A stretch of DNA of 64,000 nucleotides. Origin: Hyposmocoma kahamanoa (Eukaryota; Arthropoda; Insecta; Lepidoptera; Cosmopterigidae). The position numbers and the translations under genes are program-made. The notes beneath the pieces are model-generated. The model had not been told where the DNA came from. It worked only from the letters and a program-made list of their open reading frames with translations, and made no database searches. Below are positions 26,201-41,200 of the stretch, one piece after another. The DNA lies in NCBI RefSeq assembly GCF_003589595.1, contig NW_020654242.1:425151-489150 (forward strand). The letters are read 5' to 3'. Position 1 is the stretch's first letter. Each line of letters begins with the position of its first letter.

Positions 26201-29200
26201 TTCTCGGAACCTATATATTTATAACTGCCTCCGTGGCCGAACGGTTACCACGCCGGACTGCCACGCAGAGGTCCCAGGTTCGATTCCCGGGCCGGGAGAA
26301 ATATTTGTATGCCCTACATTAATTTCTCTCGTGAGTTTGGGTGTAATTTGTGGTTGTCTATGTGTGTGTCCATGGGACCCGCGACACAGGGTTTCCCTAG
26401 TGCGGGGCTATGTTGATTGTGAGCGTTGAGCGTGTGAGCGTTATTTAATATATATAAACACTCAGAAAAATATTTTTTAAAAAAATGAATTTTTTCTGAG
26501 TGTTTTTTCTGAGTGTTCGATCTTTGTATTAATAATTATAACAAACTAGTGAAGTAATTTCACAAAAAATAATTGAATATCAATTCAATAAAAATTTTAT
26601 TAATACACTGAATAGCGACATTTCTCGCCAGGACTGGTAGCTGTAAAGGTACTAACTGGGTGATAAATCTGTCATAGATTTCTCATAGATGGCGCTACGA
26701 CTAAAAAGTCGTTGAAAAACCAAATACAAAGACACGACGCAAGCACATAGAAGAATTCGTGAGGTCCGTTGGTTCGTTCCGTGGCTTAGTAAGTATATAT
26801 TTAGTTAATAAATTCTCACCCGGCGGGATAAGTCCTAACCAGTTGGGTCTCGGTATGTGCGACTAGCGCCATGGGATGTTTCCTGCAGATTTTCTTGGCA
26901 ATCGCTTCGTTTAAGGACGAACAGCGGTAGCAGGGATGGTGTGCCGCTGGGGCGTTCAGGCAACGGCCACGCGCCGTTAGAGATTGTTGAGCAAGTTGCT
27001 GAAAGAGAAATAGAGAAGATAATTAGAGGATTCAAAATATAAAGGGTTTATCATTATCACCATGGACGCATTTATACGTCACACTGGTGGACACGGGTTT
27101 CCTCCCAGGCGAGGGTTTTGGCCTTAGTCCACGCTGGCCCAGTGCGGGTTGGGGACCTCTGACTTTTGCCGAGGATTGTGAACCTTCTTCAACGTGTAGG
27201 TTTTATCACGATATTTGCCTGCACCGCAACGCTCATCGTAAATTTCAAATTAAATGTCGCACATATATTTTGAGGAACTCGGAGGTGCGTGTCCGGAGGC
27301 GGTAGGTCAAGGCTTCACGACTTCAGAAGGAAAGGGTTTAAATTCAAATTAATCACAGTACATTTATGTTAAAAGGAATAGTAATTTCTTTATGAAAAAT
27401 AGTGACAGACAGAATTTAATTAATACGAGGAATAAAAATAAACTAGCTTTTCTTGATAGCCGTCTTCACAAAGTCAAAAAATCATTTAAGGGGCAATGTA
27501 TACGCTTTTATAACAAGATTCCGGTTGATAAACAAAATTTGCCTTTAACGAGGTTAAAAACTACAGTGAAACAAAAATTTTATACTAAAGGTTATTATAC
27601 AACTTCTGCGTTCTTGGATGACAAAAATCCGTGGTAGTAACCCGTTTAGCTCATGGATGTAGTCTCGATCTCTGATGTTTCAAATAAAAAAAATAGATAT
27701 TGTAAATGTTGAATGTGTACAAATGTTATTTACAAAGAGCAACCCCTAGAGTGTCTTGCTCATTCTTCTCAGGGGAATCTGCCTTACGAATAAGCGGTAG
27801 AGTTTAACCATTGTGATGATTTCAAGTGTAATAATGCTTACCTATGAAATAAAGATTATTTTGAATTTGAATTCACAAAATCTTCGAGAATAGACATGAT
27901 TCTTTTGCTAGTTACCATTGAACATTTTCCTCAAAAGATATTCGTATCAGTACTAGTACGTATTTCAATATTTCAAGCCAATTTCAGCGTGTGTTAACAA
28001 AAATTTCGCTGTTATTTTAGTGGACATTTAAAACAATAGGATCGTTTTGATTTCGTACGCAGCTGCGGTTGTATATTTTGAGAGTAGGCCTTCAGAATCG
28101 AATGTCGTGAAAATAATCGGAAGTCATAATTAGAATCGGCCGTCGAAACAAGATCGGAATCAGCTTCTTCTTCTGCTCGGGTATTTTCCCGATATTTATT
28201 AATACTTTAGGAGGATAAATGGCGTGCCCATTGTTTCTGGACACGTCATCCCAAAATTTGTAGATTAAGTGAGAAGATATCTCCTAAATCACGTTCGGCT
28301 TGAACAACTGCTTTTGAGGTGTGTCTAAACGTTACCTGAACGGTTAAACCAAGGTGAACACCACTTACCGTTCCAGTACTATCGCTGCTCTCTGAAGATT
28401 CAAAACTGGAGCACGGCGCACTGCCATCTTTATGGCTGCTTGGTTGTTTCAAAGAACTTCGCGGTGACAACGGGTTTAGACCACGGAATTTTATTGCCTG
28501 TAAACAGCGGAATGTGATTTTCAGGAAAGCGATAGACATTACGGTCTTTGGAATGGATGTTAGTGGTGGTGTCATCTGACTGTGGGAAATCTGAAAGGAT
28601 TAGTGGCCCTATTTGCTATTGCAAGGAATTGCTGTATTACAGACTGGAGGATAGAAAAAGCTGGTGTAATCACAGGTACAAGAGACTTAAGGTCTTGTGT
28701 CCTAAAGTCGGCAACGCTTTGCAGTGTTAAGGATGCTTCCTTTGCATCGTAAAATGTCTTTAACGACAGCTACCACTTTTCATTGGTTCACCACCCTACC
28801 TATTTTTACCGCAGCACAGCATTGCTATATTCTGGATTAAGAATTGGAGTCGATCGGCAACGCATTTGTGATAATCTGGATTCATTTGAGAGACCCTTGA
28901 CGACGTTTTGTTGTGGCCCAACGGTTTGCTTTGTATTTCTAGATTGGTTCTTGAGTGGGTGTTCTGAGTGGTGTCCTAAGTGGATTCCGTTGCTCCGATA
29001 CTCAAATTAAAGAGAATATATGGGGACAGGCTGACTCAAAGATTACCATAACATCCAAAAAAAAAATTCTCGAAGTAGTATGTCGCGCAAGTCGTGCCCT
29101 GTCGTGCTAGCCCTCCTGAAAGACACAAGGCGGGCAAACCATACACAAGGTAGATCAAGGTAGACTTACGGTAAGCAGGCCCAACTATCCAATAACAGTT

Positions 29201-32200
29201 GTAGTGCCACTCAGAGCTTTAAATTACAAATATCTGAGGAGCATTGTTACTGCGCCCATCACACAGGGACTAAAGTTGACAAGTATCATGTGCCTGTAAT
29301 TTCACCAGCACCCTTACCCTTCAAAACCGAAACACAGTAACGCTCTCATGACAGCTTGGCGGCAAAAATAGGTAAGGTGGCAGTACTTCCCTGGACGAAC
29401 TCTTTTACAAGGAGCTACTGCTACTAACATTTAAATTGCGTAAAACCTAATCAGTAACACATTTACCTTATGAACACTCCCTCACTCATTTTCACACTTT
29501 TCATATTGTGAGTTTACTTAGTGTTAAACCTTGAGAGGGTTCTTTTAAATACTAAGTTTAGTTCACTAGTACCTTTATTATTCTAAATCAGGAATATTCC
29601 ACTAACTTTTATATATTTTATTCTTTGTCACAACCTCTGTGCCACAACCAAATTGCTCAACTGCAGAGTGGAAGCCTGGTGACCCGTAATTCAGGTTTTT
29701 CTATACCATCTCGGGCACCAGTCTCTCACAAAACAGTCTGACCAATTTTTAGTCTTGTATTTTAACCTTAAGTTCCTTACTCTTAAGCCTGTTTTGTGAT
29801 TGAGAAATAAATAAAACATCGTTCGTTCATTCAATTGCTAAAATCCGAGGGGCACTGACACTGCACCCGACACCCTGAGAAAAAAATTTTTCATTCTTCA
29901 AAATCATTACCCTGCAAAATTGGGACGCAATAATAGTTATGGTAGCAATATTGTTTGGCCGAATTCTTTCACAAGGAGATCTTCTGCTATTAAAAACCTG
30001 CAATAATCTTTATTACCTGTACATAAGTGACCATATCACTGAGCTCTTTGGCGATTTGGTTACTTCGTTTCCTGGTAGTGGCCTGTTTAACACTGCCCGA
30101 TGTTGCTTCCCCGTCTCCTTCGCTCCTCCGGAAACTGTGGTAGATAGAGAGAGACGTTCGACCGCACTTGTCTTCCATAGAGTTTAGGATTTTGTGGAGT
30201 TCTTTTTCTGGAATAGATATCGGATATTATGAAAATGTATTTTAAGTATTTTAATCTCGATCATATTGGGGATGTTCTTAAAAAAACATTTGATTAAAAG
30301 TACTAATGGACGGGTATATATCGGCGCAAGGTCCTGTTCCCATCCTTATGAATATCAGTTACGCGGTTATGGTGTTGCCGAGTCCCTCGATAACTACACT
30401 GCGTAAACTAGTTGCAATATGTGAGAGCTATGGTGAGACTGATAGGCTACGGTAACAATGGGATCAAGAGAGAGTTGCTTGTGTTCAAACTGAGTAGAAA
30501 ATGCTTTAAGTTATGTCCCAGAAGTTAAACTGTGTGGCCGCTGAATAAGGTCACTAAATTTAAATACATTGGGCATTGGGTCACTGAGTCTTTGGAAGAT
30601 AACACTGACATTGAGAGAGAGAGCGTAGGGCGTTGGCAGCGCGGGGCAACGTTGGATTGCAAGGTGTACTAAAGACATAAAGTTATCGTTATTTAAAGCT
30701 TATTTCCAGACCTTTTACACCGGCAACCTACGGAAAGCTCTCAGCTGTCAGTCATATACAATAGTATATTCAGATGCTGTTGTTCACAGATATTCATGTA
30801 GATCGATTTGTCGCCATCATGGGCAAGAGAGCGGCATCCTTGACGCACAGAGTGCGTTGCAGCGGTAACAGCAACGTGAGTATTATTGCTGGTAGGGTCC
30901 AGGATTAATTTCTTGAACACTGGATCAAACTTCATGTATACATAAAACCCAGTACATATTTATAAGTTGCAATTACTAACATTAGTGTGTAAGTTTTTTT
31001 CCTTTGTTATACTAACCAATATGGATGAATAATCCGAAAAAAAATGTTGAATTTGAATTTTCCAGGAAAACTCGCCCATTGAAATTTACACAGATACCAG
31101 TAGCTAGGGCTACGCAGACAGTCAGTCAGTCGCTGGACAGCATTAAGTGTGGCCTATATGAGCCAACGAACTACTGAAGCGGAAAGTCGTTACCATTCGT
31201 ACAAATGCCTAATGCGAATGTAGGCCATACAAATATTTCTTTCGGCCTGGGAATCGAACCTGGGACCTCTGCGTGGCGGTTCGGCATGGTAACCGTTTGG
31301 CCACGGAGGCAGTTATACCTCTAAGGGTATACTAGGGGATGAATGACTTTTGACTTCTTGGCTATATAACACATTACCGAAATATGTTAAGGAATCAGAA
31401 TTAAATTGCTCCTATCCCCCTTTTGAACGGTGGTGGTGGTTATTTACCATTAGGTCTGTCAATCTCTTTACAATTTTTATAACACATTGGAAAACTAATA
31501 ACAAGCTCACCATCCAACTCCTCGTCGTCTTCATCGTAATCCTCGTCAGAAAAATATTCTGTTAACGAGCTGCCAGCGGATTGGTTGGACATGATCGAGG
31601 ACGTCCTATTGCTTTGTTCCGGGAGTGATGTACTGGTGTGCCGGATGCCGTTAGATCTGTTGGAAAGAACGAAAGCAATTATCATAATGTGGCAACAGAC
31701 TCTGGCTCATGAAAAGCTTATGGTTAAATTGGCCTCTGTTTGCTAGTAGCCTTCAGCAATCAGCCTTCAGTCAAGGCAAAGTTTCATTTATTCCAAAGGT
31801 AAAATGAATTTACACTTGAATACGTTACATTTAAGCTACTGCTCGTTCACTACGCTGACTTCCCTGGGAAGAACGAGCAAGAAACTCTAGGGATTGCTTT
31901 TTTCAAATAAACTTAAATGTTATAGAATACATTTGTATGGAATCTAGACTCATAGCGTCTTTCCATACATCTTTATCTAACACGTAGTCTTCAATTTTGT
32001 AATATAACTTTTCAATCAAAATATTTTAATGTAGTCTATAGACTTAGGAAACGATAATCTTAATATATGCTCTGGAATCTTATTGTAAAAACGTATACAG
32101 TTCCCCATAACAGAGTCGTTAACCTTGGTTAAACGAAATCGTGGTACCATGAGTTTGGACTTAGCTCGAAGGTTACCATTATGGATATCTTCCATCTTAA

Positions 32201-35200
32201 CGAAATTATGCATTTTTTTTACGGGCATATAAAATATTTGAATAAATGTACTGTGATGCCACAGTCATGATACCAGTCACCTTAAACTTTTCTCTGAGAG
32301 AAACCCGAGAACCTAAACGGTACACAGAACGAATCGGTTGAATGTCTTGAATGTCTGTCGTGGTTTGAATGTCTGCCGATTTACCCCACATGAGATGTTC
32401 GTCCACTGAAGTACTGCTACCTTACCTATTTCTACCGCCAAGCAGTTATGCCATCATTACTGTGTTCCGGTTCTGAAGGGTAAGGGTGCTCGTGAAATTA
32501 CAGGCACATGGGACTTGTCAACTTATGCCCCAGGGTGATGGACGCATTTGTGATTTAAGGCTCTGACTGGCACTGCAAATGTTATTGACAGGCGTGTCGC
32601 TTACGCGTGTTCGTCCTGTCATTTGGTATCGTAAAGAAAAAAAAATTATAGGCGGTATTGAAATATCTTTAAAGTATCTAAAAAGTATATTAAAGAACTC
32701 ACCTACTAAAAGCTGTAGATAAAACGCTTCCGTAGCCTTGTGCGGAACTAGCCCCAGTAAGTCCCACTGTGGGACTCGTTTCGATCGGCAGCAACTTCTT
32801 GTTCTTTATTAGCACCTGTCAAGTATAAAAAAAGCGTGATCAGGGCTGAATTTGGTAACCTATCACAAAGTCGAAAATTTTTGTCCGAAATAACGTTTGT
32901 TCGAATTTTCATTACACCGAAAACCGAATTATAATGAAACAGAATAGGTTCGGTTAGGTTAGGTCAAGTTAGGTTTAAAAGAAAAAACCATTTTCCTCTC
33001 AAAATTACTTTCGAGGTTATGAAATTTCGACCAAACGTTATTTCTGTAAAATGTCATTTCGGACTGTGATAGGTTTCCATGGGTTTAATTTCTGAGTATA
33101 TATATTTAAAATCATTGATCCCCTTTGCTTTTAACAATTGAAAACTTAGGACTACGTTAGTAAATTACACTTAACAAAATAGAAATACTTAAAAATAAAT
33201 AATAGAAAATAACAATAGGTATGCGGAATTAGAATTTATGTCACCAGCCCTTCTGGTAACATGAATTCTGGTCCAATGGCACAATATCGTACACGCATCC
33301 TGCTCAAGAAAACTACAGAACGGGGGCAGCCGCAACATTATAGCATTCTAAAGGTGTTATTATGGTAGTGAAGGATTTCTGCGTACAGTTAACCCATAGG
33401 CCACAGGTGTAGTGTCTGGCAGTAGGCCTTAAAAAGAGTTACTTTGACCTTGATCGTACACCGTGCAAACCTGCGAGGCACCATATTGCACCTTACCATT
33501 AATAATAATAGTTAGCCCATATGGTCTCACTGCTGGGTGTAGGCCCCCTTCCAAAATGGTAGGATTGGCACTTCACATCTTTGAACTGCTTAAGAGCGGT
33601 TACACACGACTATGCAGTGGCTAATCGTCTACCTTTACACATGCGCGCGATTTTAATCTGCGATGCAAACGCGATGCAATCGCATCGCCGTGTGTAATCA
33701 CTCTTAATTAACACAACAACAAACATGTCCGCTATTTGATGTCACTTTTAAAAACACAAAGCGACCGCTTCAATTCTGTTCGGGTAAAACCGGGATAGAT
33801 GCCGCAGTGGGATAGGTGCCTCGTTTTCAAAAAAACCTAATCGCAACCAAGAATAATTAGTTTAAATAAGGAGTATAGATACCACTAATCAAAGTCCCTG
33901 CAGGGCTTCGTGTGGGATAGACGCGTTTAGACAAACGGTTCAAAATTTCAGACGCAAATATTTGCATAACTTTGTAAGTTATAATAAATTCCGTTTTATT
34001 TTTTAACCGATTTCCAAAAAGGAGGAGGTTCTCAATTCGACTATATTTTTTATTTTTTTTATTTTCATAATTCTTCTTTTGTTGGAAAAAGGGTACCTCC
34101 ATAGTGGTCCCATTTCATTTTGAATAAAATCATCCAACTCTAAGGATGGCGGTATTTTATAAATAGCGCCTAAATTTTACTAAGGAGCAATTATTTTAAT
34201 GGTTGATTTTGCTATTTCTCCACTTCAAGCCGTTTTTCTCTCAATATACTTTGAGTAGTGAGAACCGATTTTTATTATCTCCCGTGTCAAGTCCTGTATA
34301 CGGGCGAACTAAATCCCTATTCCATCCCCATATCCTAATAAAACTTGGCAAATAAATGAAATTCCACGTACTTTTGAGGTCGGTTTTTTATTATAACTAC
34401 ACGCCGCTGGTTCATTAACTGCGCACCTAGGTGTCAATAATCGCTCTTTTGTATATGGCTTACTTAAATAATAAAAGGGCATCTATCCATATCGAATACG
34501 ATAGTCGCCTCGATTTTTCGCGGTATAGGTGCCCTTAGAAGCAAAGGACAAGACAAGTAAGTTAGGAAAAGAAAATAAAAAAATACATTATTTTAGTGAA
34601 AAAGACAAGATGATAATGGTTTAGAAGTAAGTATAAATAAGTACCAAAAAGACAAATTATTCACAGTTTAAATAGTGAACATTTTTGTATAGAATGTTTT
34701 GATAGCTACAAAAATACGAAGTGAAGTAGGTAGTAACTTTAAATACGTAAATATTTATTATTAGAAATAGAAATAGAAACCATTTATTGTAACGCCACAT
34801 TATAAAAAAAAACACAAAAACAAAGACTAATATAACTAAAACAGAAATAACACAAAGAGCAGCGTAAAAACATTTCAACAACAAGTTGCATAATACTATA
34901 CTGACATGTGTGCGGCTGTGGCGTGTACAAAAGGATCCCATTCAGCTAAAGTCACAACCAAGGCTAGGTTGTGAGGCTGGTTTTCAATGGGCCCTAGCCG
35001 AGTGAGTGAGAGTGACGGACGTATGCGTCCCGAAACAGATAATAAAATAAAATAAACTACGTAAATACTTATATCATGAGTGTAAAGTGGTTATTGCAGT
35101 GTGTACTCTTATATCGAATAAATACTTACATAATCTTTGCAATATATACATACAGGTATAAGTGTGTGTAGTGTGAAAACAAATTAATAAAATATTTAAT

Positions 35201-38200
35201 ACATATTTAAAGTACATTACTTCAAATATATTAAACAAGATTATCTATTTTCGTAAAATAAAAGTTCTTTGACTTCAACATTAAACAACTCTTGTTCTTA
35301 CGCAGTTACTATTTCGAATAATGTATGTATAAAGATGTATATACAATATATTAAATATTACTAATAAAACATTTTATTATGAATTTTACTAATTTCTATC
35401 TAAAGGGCCTCTATCCTTCTTAGTATTTTCATCGTGTGGCGCCTATCCATATAGGTAGGCATCTATCCTCAAAAAAATATGTTTGCAAAAAGTCAATTTC
35501 TTCAAAATCAGTAAATGTCAGATTAATAAAATCAAGTCTTAATATAATGTAAAATATTAAACTAGTTATATATCCATAGGAATTATACATGATAAACTAA
35601 TAATTTTTAAATTAGGAGGCCCTGTGAAAATGTGTGCGTGACCCTAATGCCAACCCGTGCTGTGCAACGTGAGTGTACCACGAGATTCCGCGAAAGTGTG
35701 CGTCAGTACGTGCGTACATGTACGCGCTGCTATGTTAATAAGGAGTTACATTACATAGATGTAGACAAACTTTTATTGGCACAACTCAACAACACAAAAC
35801 CACACTAAAAACAGTTTACATGCAAATCATTATTTGACATTATTATAATAACCTGAATACAGAGTGCTAAAAAAACCAACTCAAAAGTGCGTGGAATTAG
35901 ATCTATTCGATCGGCTTTTTTTGTACTCTGTACTGAAATTACGGATATATTCTATTCGTGCAGAATACACATCACAAAGACGATTTCACACCTTATTAGT
36001 GTTGGGTAGGCAATGAGTTTGATGGAGTAGCTCATTTGAAAAATTGAGGCCGTACAATGTCCTACTTCAAATGAGGTGAGGTAGTTGTAAGAATGTTTGC
36101 ACCTACGGCAATGACTCAACAGACAGGGAATATTAAGCACATTTTCATAACTTGATGGCATCAATCAATTGGATAACTCAAGTGTTACGCTATAGTATAA
36201 ACAAATGGTATTTTTATTTAGTACATCATTTAAAAAGCGGGCAGTGCAGGAAAAATTATTGCTGCATTTGTTGAATTCGAAACAGTGTGACAGAAGTGAG
36301 GCTGTGACACGAGGTGAGGTGTGAAGTGGGACATTTTTATGACATGAGGTGTTGTGACAAACTAACCAAGCGAGTTGCCTCGTGTATGACTAACTCAACA
36401 CTACACTTTATTATACTTATTATACTACGATATAGGTAAGTCCTTGCCTTGTACTTAAGCTGTTCCGGACTGGGAAGTCGAGGTTCGTCGGTGTAGTCGA
36501 CCTCGAACAGAAATGACGTCACCAGCTTGTCTCCGAACACTGCCTGGATGAATACACACATGGTACAGTCTCGTGGTATAAAAGACATCCGGTAAGAGAT
36601 AAAGTAAATTAAATCAGAAGTAAGAGCGATGCCACACGGGCGGTGCCAGTGCATTGCGTCGTTACAACACAAGTAAGTAAGCGACACGTCTGTGCTTTCA
36701 AACGCAAAGATCTGAGGGGTAATGCGCTCGTCACCATAGGACATAAGTTGCCAAGTCCCAATGCTCACATTACAGCTTGGTGGCAGAAATAGATAAGGTG
36801 GCAGTACTTCCCTGGACGAACTCTTTCACACAATGTGACGGGCGCAGTGGTAGTGCCACTCAGATCTTTGCGATTTAAAGCTCTGAGTAGCACTGCAATT
36901 GCTATGGATAGTCCTGACACCAGGACTTGTTCGTCCCATCGGTTTGTATCATAAAAAAATAAAAATAAAATAGAATACCATCGAAATATTGCATTTGTTA
37001 GAACTGCCGATGGAGCCTGTAACTGGTACAGCTTACTGGTATAGCTTACTGGTATAGTTACAGGTATAGTTTGTGTGCAGACTTGAAAGGGTGTAACCCT
37101 AACTAGCCGTGAACAGGTTCACGGCAATGAAATGGGAAACTTCCGGTCCACAAAATTTATTAAAGAAGTAAAGTTTAAAGAAAGGCTGTAACAATATAAA
37201 GGTAAATGTAAAAAAAAAACAGGTATAACAGTATAAAACACTCCCTACACTTTATTATTAAGGCACTTACCCCTAAATGGGCCGAGAAACTGAATTACAG
37301 AAATCGATACATGAAGGCTGTAGACTTATAAATTATTACACATGATTAGCTTATTAACAGCTCTGACTGTTGTGGCGGTCGAGTTGGGAGTGACCGTGGT
37401 ACGAAAACAAAATGAGAAAGTGAAGGAAGATGGAACAATTCAAATTTAAAATTTAAATACAAGTAAAATAAAAAAAATTATAAGATACAAGAGGAGAGAG
37501 GCGATACAAAGAGGTGAGATGACGGTGTAAGGTCACACCGTGACAGACTTATGTACAGACTGCTGTATTTATTTCATTCAGGCAACATGACCCATATAAT
37601 ATTTACCTAATGAATCGATACTACCTCGGCTACAATTAAAACTTTTCCCATATTAATACGATTCATTTTACTTGGGTCGAGGGGCAGGGACAGTGGAAAT
37701 TAAAATTAATATTAAGAGCTCTCATGCCAAAAAAGATTTGACGTTGGCTCCGCCCAAATTTGTGAAACAAATGTATGCCTGAAGTTCGCGTGACATGCGA
37801 CAGGAGATGTTGAATTTTGCGCATTAAAAGTACCAAATTCGTTTTAGCGGAATAACTCTAAAACTAAAGGGATTAAAAAAAAATCCGTAGTGACATTTCT
37901 CGATTACGCATAAATATAATTAATTATCTAATTTTTGTCCTAATAACCTGTAGCATTTCGAGGATGAATCGAAAAAATGTGAAAATTAGAGGTCATTTCG
38001 TGATTTTTATCTATCGAGGAAACTTTATTGTTTTATGTTTCTGATTAGTGTCTATGCTTGAATATATCGTGTAGTTACTCATACAATATTTTATTTATGA
38101 CTTTAAAGTGGATATACCCCTCTAAAATCAAATCGAAGATTAGGAATCTTTCCTCTGCCCCCTCTTAAATTAATTAGTCATTTGAAAAATATATATTGCA

Positions 38201-41200
38201 TACTAAACGTGTTTATTTATTCAGTTGATATAAAGAAATCATTGGTAGGTATATGTACAGTATCTATTGAATACAACGGTTATCTTGTAAAATTTCGAGG
38301 TAAGGTTGTGTTGTATAGACTCTAAAGGACTAAAGTGCATAGGTACCAACAACATAATAAAACACTATGTATTTACGCGTATGGACAGCGACGTGTGACG
38401 GAACTTGGGTGTCCGGTAACCGGCCTTGGAAACGTCAATACGTGACTGCTTCCTGAAAACTGCTTCTTCATGAAAGTCGACAGGTGTTGGTACGCGCACC
38501 ACAAATGAATTAAATTTGACATTGTGGCCGGACTCCAACCGCTCGACTTAGGGTATAATTAATAATAATGTCAAAGTTTCCGATCGGCCAGTTGTGAATC
38601 ACAATTATGGGCCTCGACTCGGAAGAGACGCAGTTTCCGATCGGGAGAGGCAATTAAAATCAAGCTGCTGTAATGGGCCCACAATCTATTTAGAGACTTC
38701 CAAGTTTACAAGGTAGATTATGCCCAGGAGGGAGGTGCTCTCTTTTCAGAAACTTATTCGGACTTGGTCAGTTTCTCGTCCAGAGGGAATACTTCTTTAA
38801 CGAAGCTATAGCGACCCTTTAGCCTCTGCATTACCGGCACGTGATTTTTTCCTTCTACCACCCCTGTACATATAAAACGGTATCACACATCAGACCGTAC
38901 ATTTGCTCATCGTTTCTCACAAGGCGTTATACTCCACGTTGCATATACACCACAATATTCGCAGACTTTGTAATGAAGCAGTGACACGTATAACAACTGC
39001 GTCGGTACCTAATAATAGATGATTAGGGCCAGAGTGGTGCCATTAAGGTTTCACCTTTAGCAGTTGTATAATAAAAGTTGCATTAAATAATAACTGACCT
39101 CAAAAGTACTGGCCATCACTTGTTGCTGCGGCAGGCTGCAGTGGTTCTCGATGCTTAGAATCAGGGGATACGGCGATGCCACGAAAGCACTCCTGAGAAG
39201 AAAGAAGCATTAAAACATTACGCATGAAAGAAACTAGCATAAAAATACCACAGAACAGTAAATACAGTAGAAGTGCTTGGTTTGTGGGGCACGTGTGCCA
39301 ACAGTACGTGGAGTTCTACATACTTGAGCTCCTTCCGCCATTTTCGCTTTGTACAGCTTGCCATCCTGAACATCGTAGAAAAATGCTTTATTTCGCTATT
39401 TTGGAGTGCAAAAACGAAAGTCGCATTTGTAATATTGTCTATGGTGGTGTTTCGTATAATAGTTAAGTCTTATTCTATTTAATTTTAATACATTATAAAT
39501 TTTCTGTTTATCGTAACAATCATTTTGTTAGAAGAAACGAAAGTAAACCTAATACCGCTGCAATACTGCGGTTTCTTTTTGGAGGACTAGGTGAACATCA
39601 CGAATTCGTCGTCGTTCAACTATTGACCGATAGATGGCAGCTCATTGTACAATATAAAAATAAAACTGAAAGTCCAATTTTTATCCAGCAGACTGTCCAA
39701 TATCTTAGCAACAACTGTGGCCAGCGATATCGGACTTTAATTTTCATTATTGGCACACCACTATAGTTTTAAACATTTCTGGCGGCAAATGAGAATGCCA
39801 AATAAACAGAGAGATACACGTAGCCAACACTCTGATTGATTGAAATTTCAATATAATATCAAAACGTCGTAACTTGCAAAAATAGGTATTGATGGTATTG
39901 AACTTCCAACGATACAGGGTAAAGTTTAAAATATATTAACAGTACAGAATGTATATATAATTGAATATCAATTCAATAAAACTTTAATTAATACAGTGAA
40001 TAGCGACATCTTTCGCCAGGACTGGTAGCTGTAAAGGTACTAACTGGGTGATAAATCTGTAATAGATTTCTCATAGATGGCGCTACGACTAAAAAGTCGT
40101 TGAAAGACCAAGTACAAAGACACGACGCAAGCACATAGAAAAATTCGTGAGGTCCGTTGGTTCGTTCCGTGTCTTAGTTGGTATAGCGTCTGGCACGGTA
40201 TGCAAGAAGACGTTGGTTCGAATCCGACCGGATCGAAGGAATTTTATCTGAGTGTTTTTTCTGAGTGTTCTATCTTTGTATTAATAATTAGTACAGAATG
40301 TGTGACATCTCTTTAAATTAGAAATTACGACCAATCATTATCAAGACCTTGTAGTGTTTGTGTAAGTTTTGATGACAGCGGTTCTGATAGTAAGGCGATT
40401 AACAAAGTCACTTCCATTGTTTTTGTCTTCCGTGATCCTGTCACATCACCGTTACCCTAATACGTACCTCGCAATAGTTTCAACGACTCTTCGGAATGGA
40501 ATTTTTGTCGTAAACGTGTGCCCGTGATAGATAACCGGGCTTCCATCATCGCCGTCCCAACAATCTAGCTCTACACAACGGCAGCCAGTTAGTAAAACCT
40601 GAGGAAAATTAAGAAAAACAAAATTAATAAGCCGTCATTTTGAAAATAGGGACGTGGCTGTTTGTTTGAAGAAAGATCGATTCGCAATTTGAAAATCGAT
40701 TAAAAGTTGGAACGAATGGAACACTTCGTTATATTTTGTTAGGCAATCATGACAACAAACGCAATGTTCTTTTAAATACATTTTGATCCATTTTATTTGG
40801 GCAAATACTACAAAACAAAAAACCAAGGAGATAGAAGTGGCCAAGTATCGCATAAATTTTAACTGATATTTCTTTTTAATAAAGGGTTATTGCCTGGTTC
40901 CAAGATTTTTAGGCCAATTTAACCAATCAGGAGGCAGTAGAGCATATGAGTAGCGTCATATTTGATATTTTAATTAGCAAAAATATGTTTTTTTTTTGAA
41001 ACTCATTATAGTTCTGTGTGCCTACTACTAGAACTATAATTTAAAAAAATATTTAATTCGTTTTAGATTGTTATTTTAGCCTGTTTTCAGGATTTCATAT
41101 AATTGCATAAAATACATCCTATTGTGTAACACATTAGCACAATCTTTAGACAATATTCCTAAGTGCAACGTATATTTTTTGTAATACTATTACTTGATAG

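Noticed and set aside
26835..27035. 66-aa minus ORF and its plus-strand counterpart
   Set aside because: Wrong frame; the true frame here is PLC exon 20.
28246..28575. 109-aa minus-strand ORF around exon 19
   Set aside because: Only 28369-28497 has splice borders and PLC similarity; both sides are intron that happens to stay open.
30160..30165. Acceptor ccacag as start of exon 18
   Set aside because: It would break the phase with exon 17; tatctattccag at 30208 keeps it.
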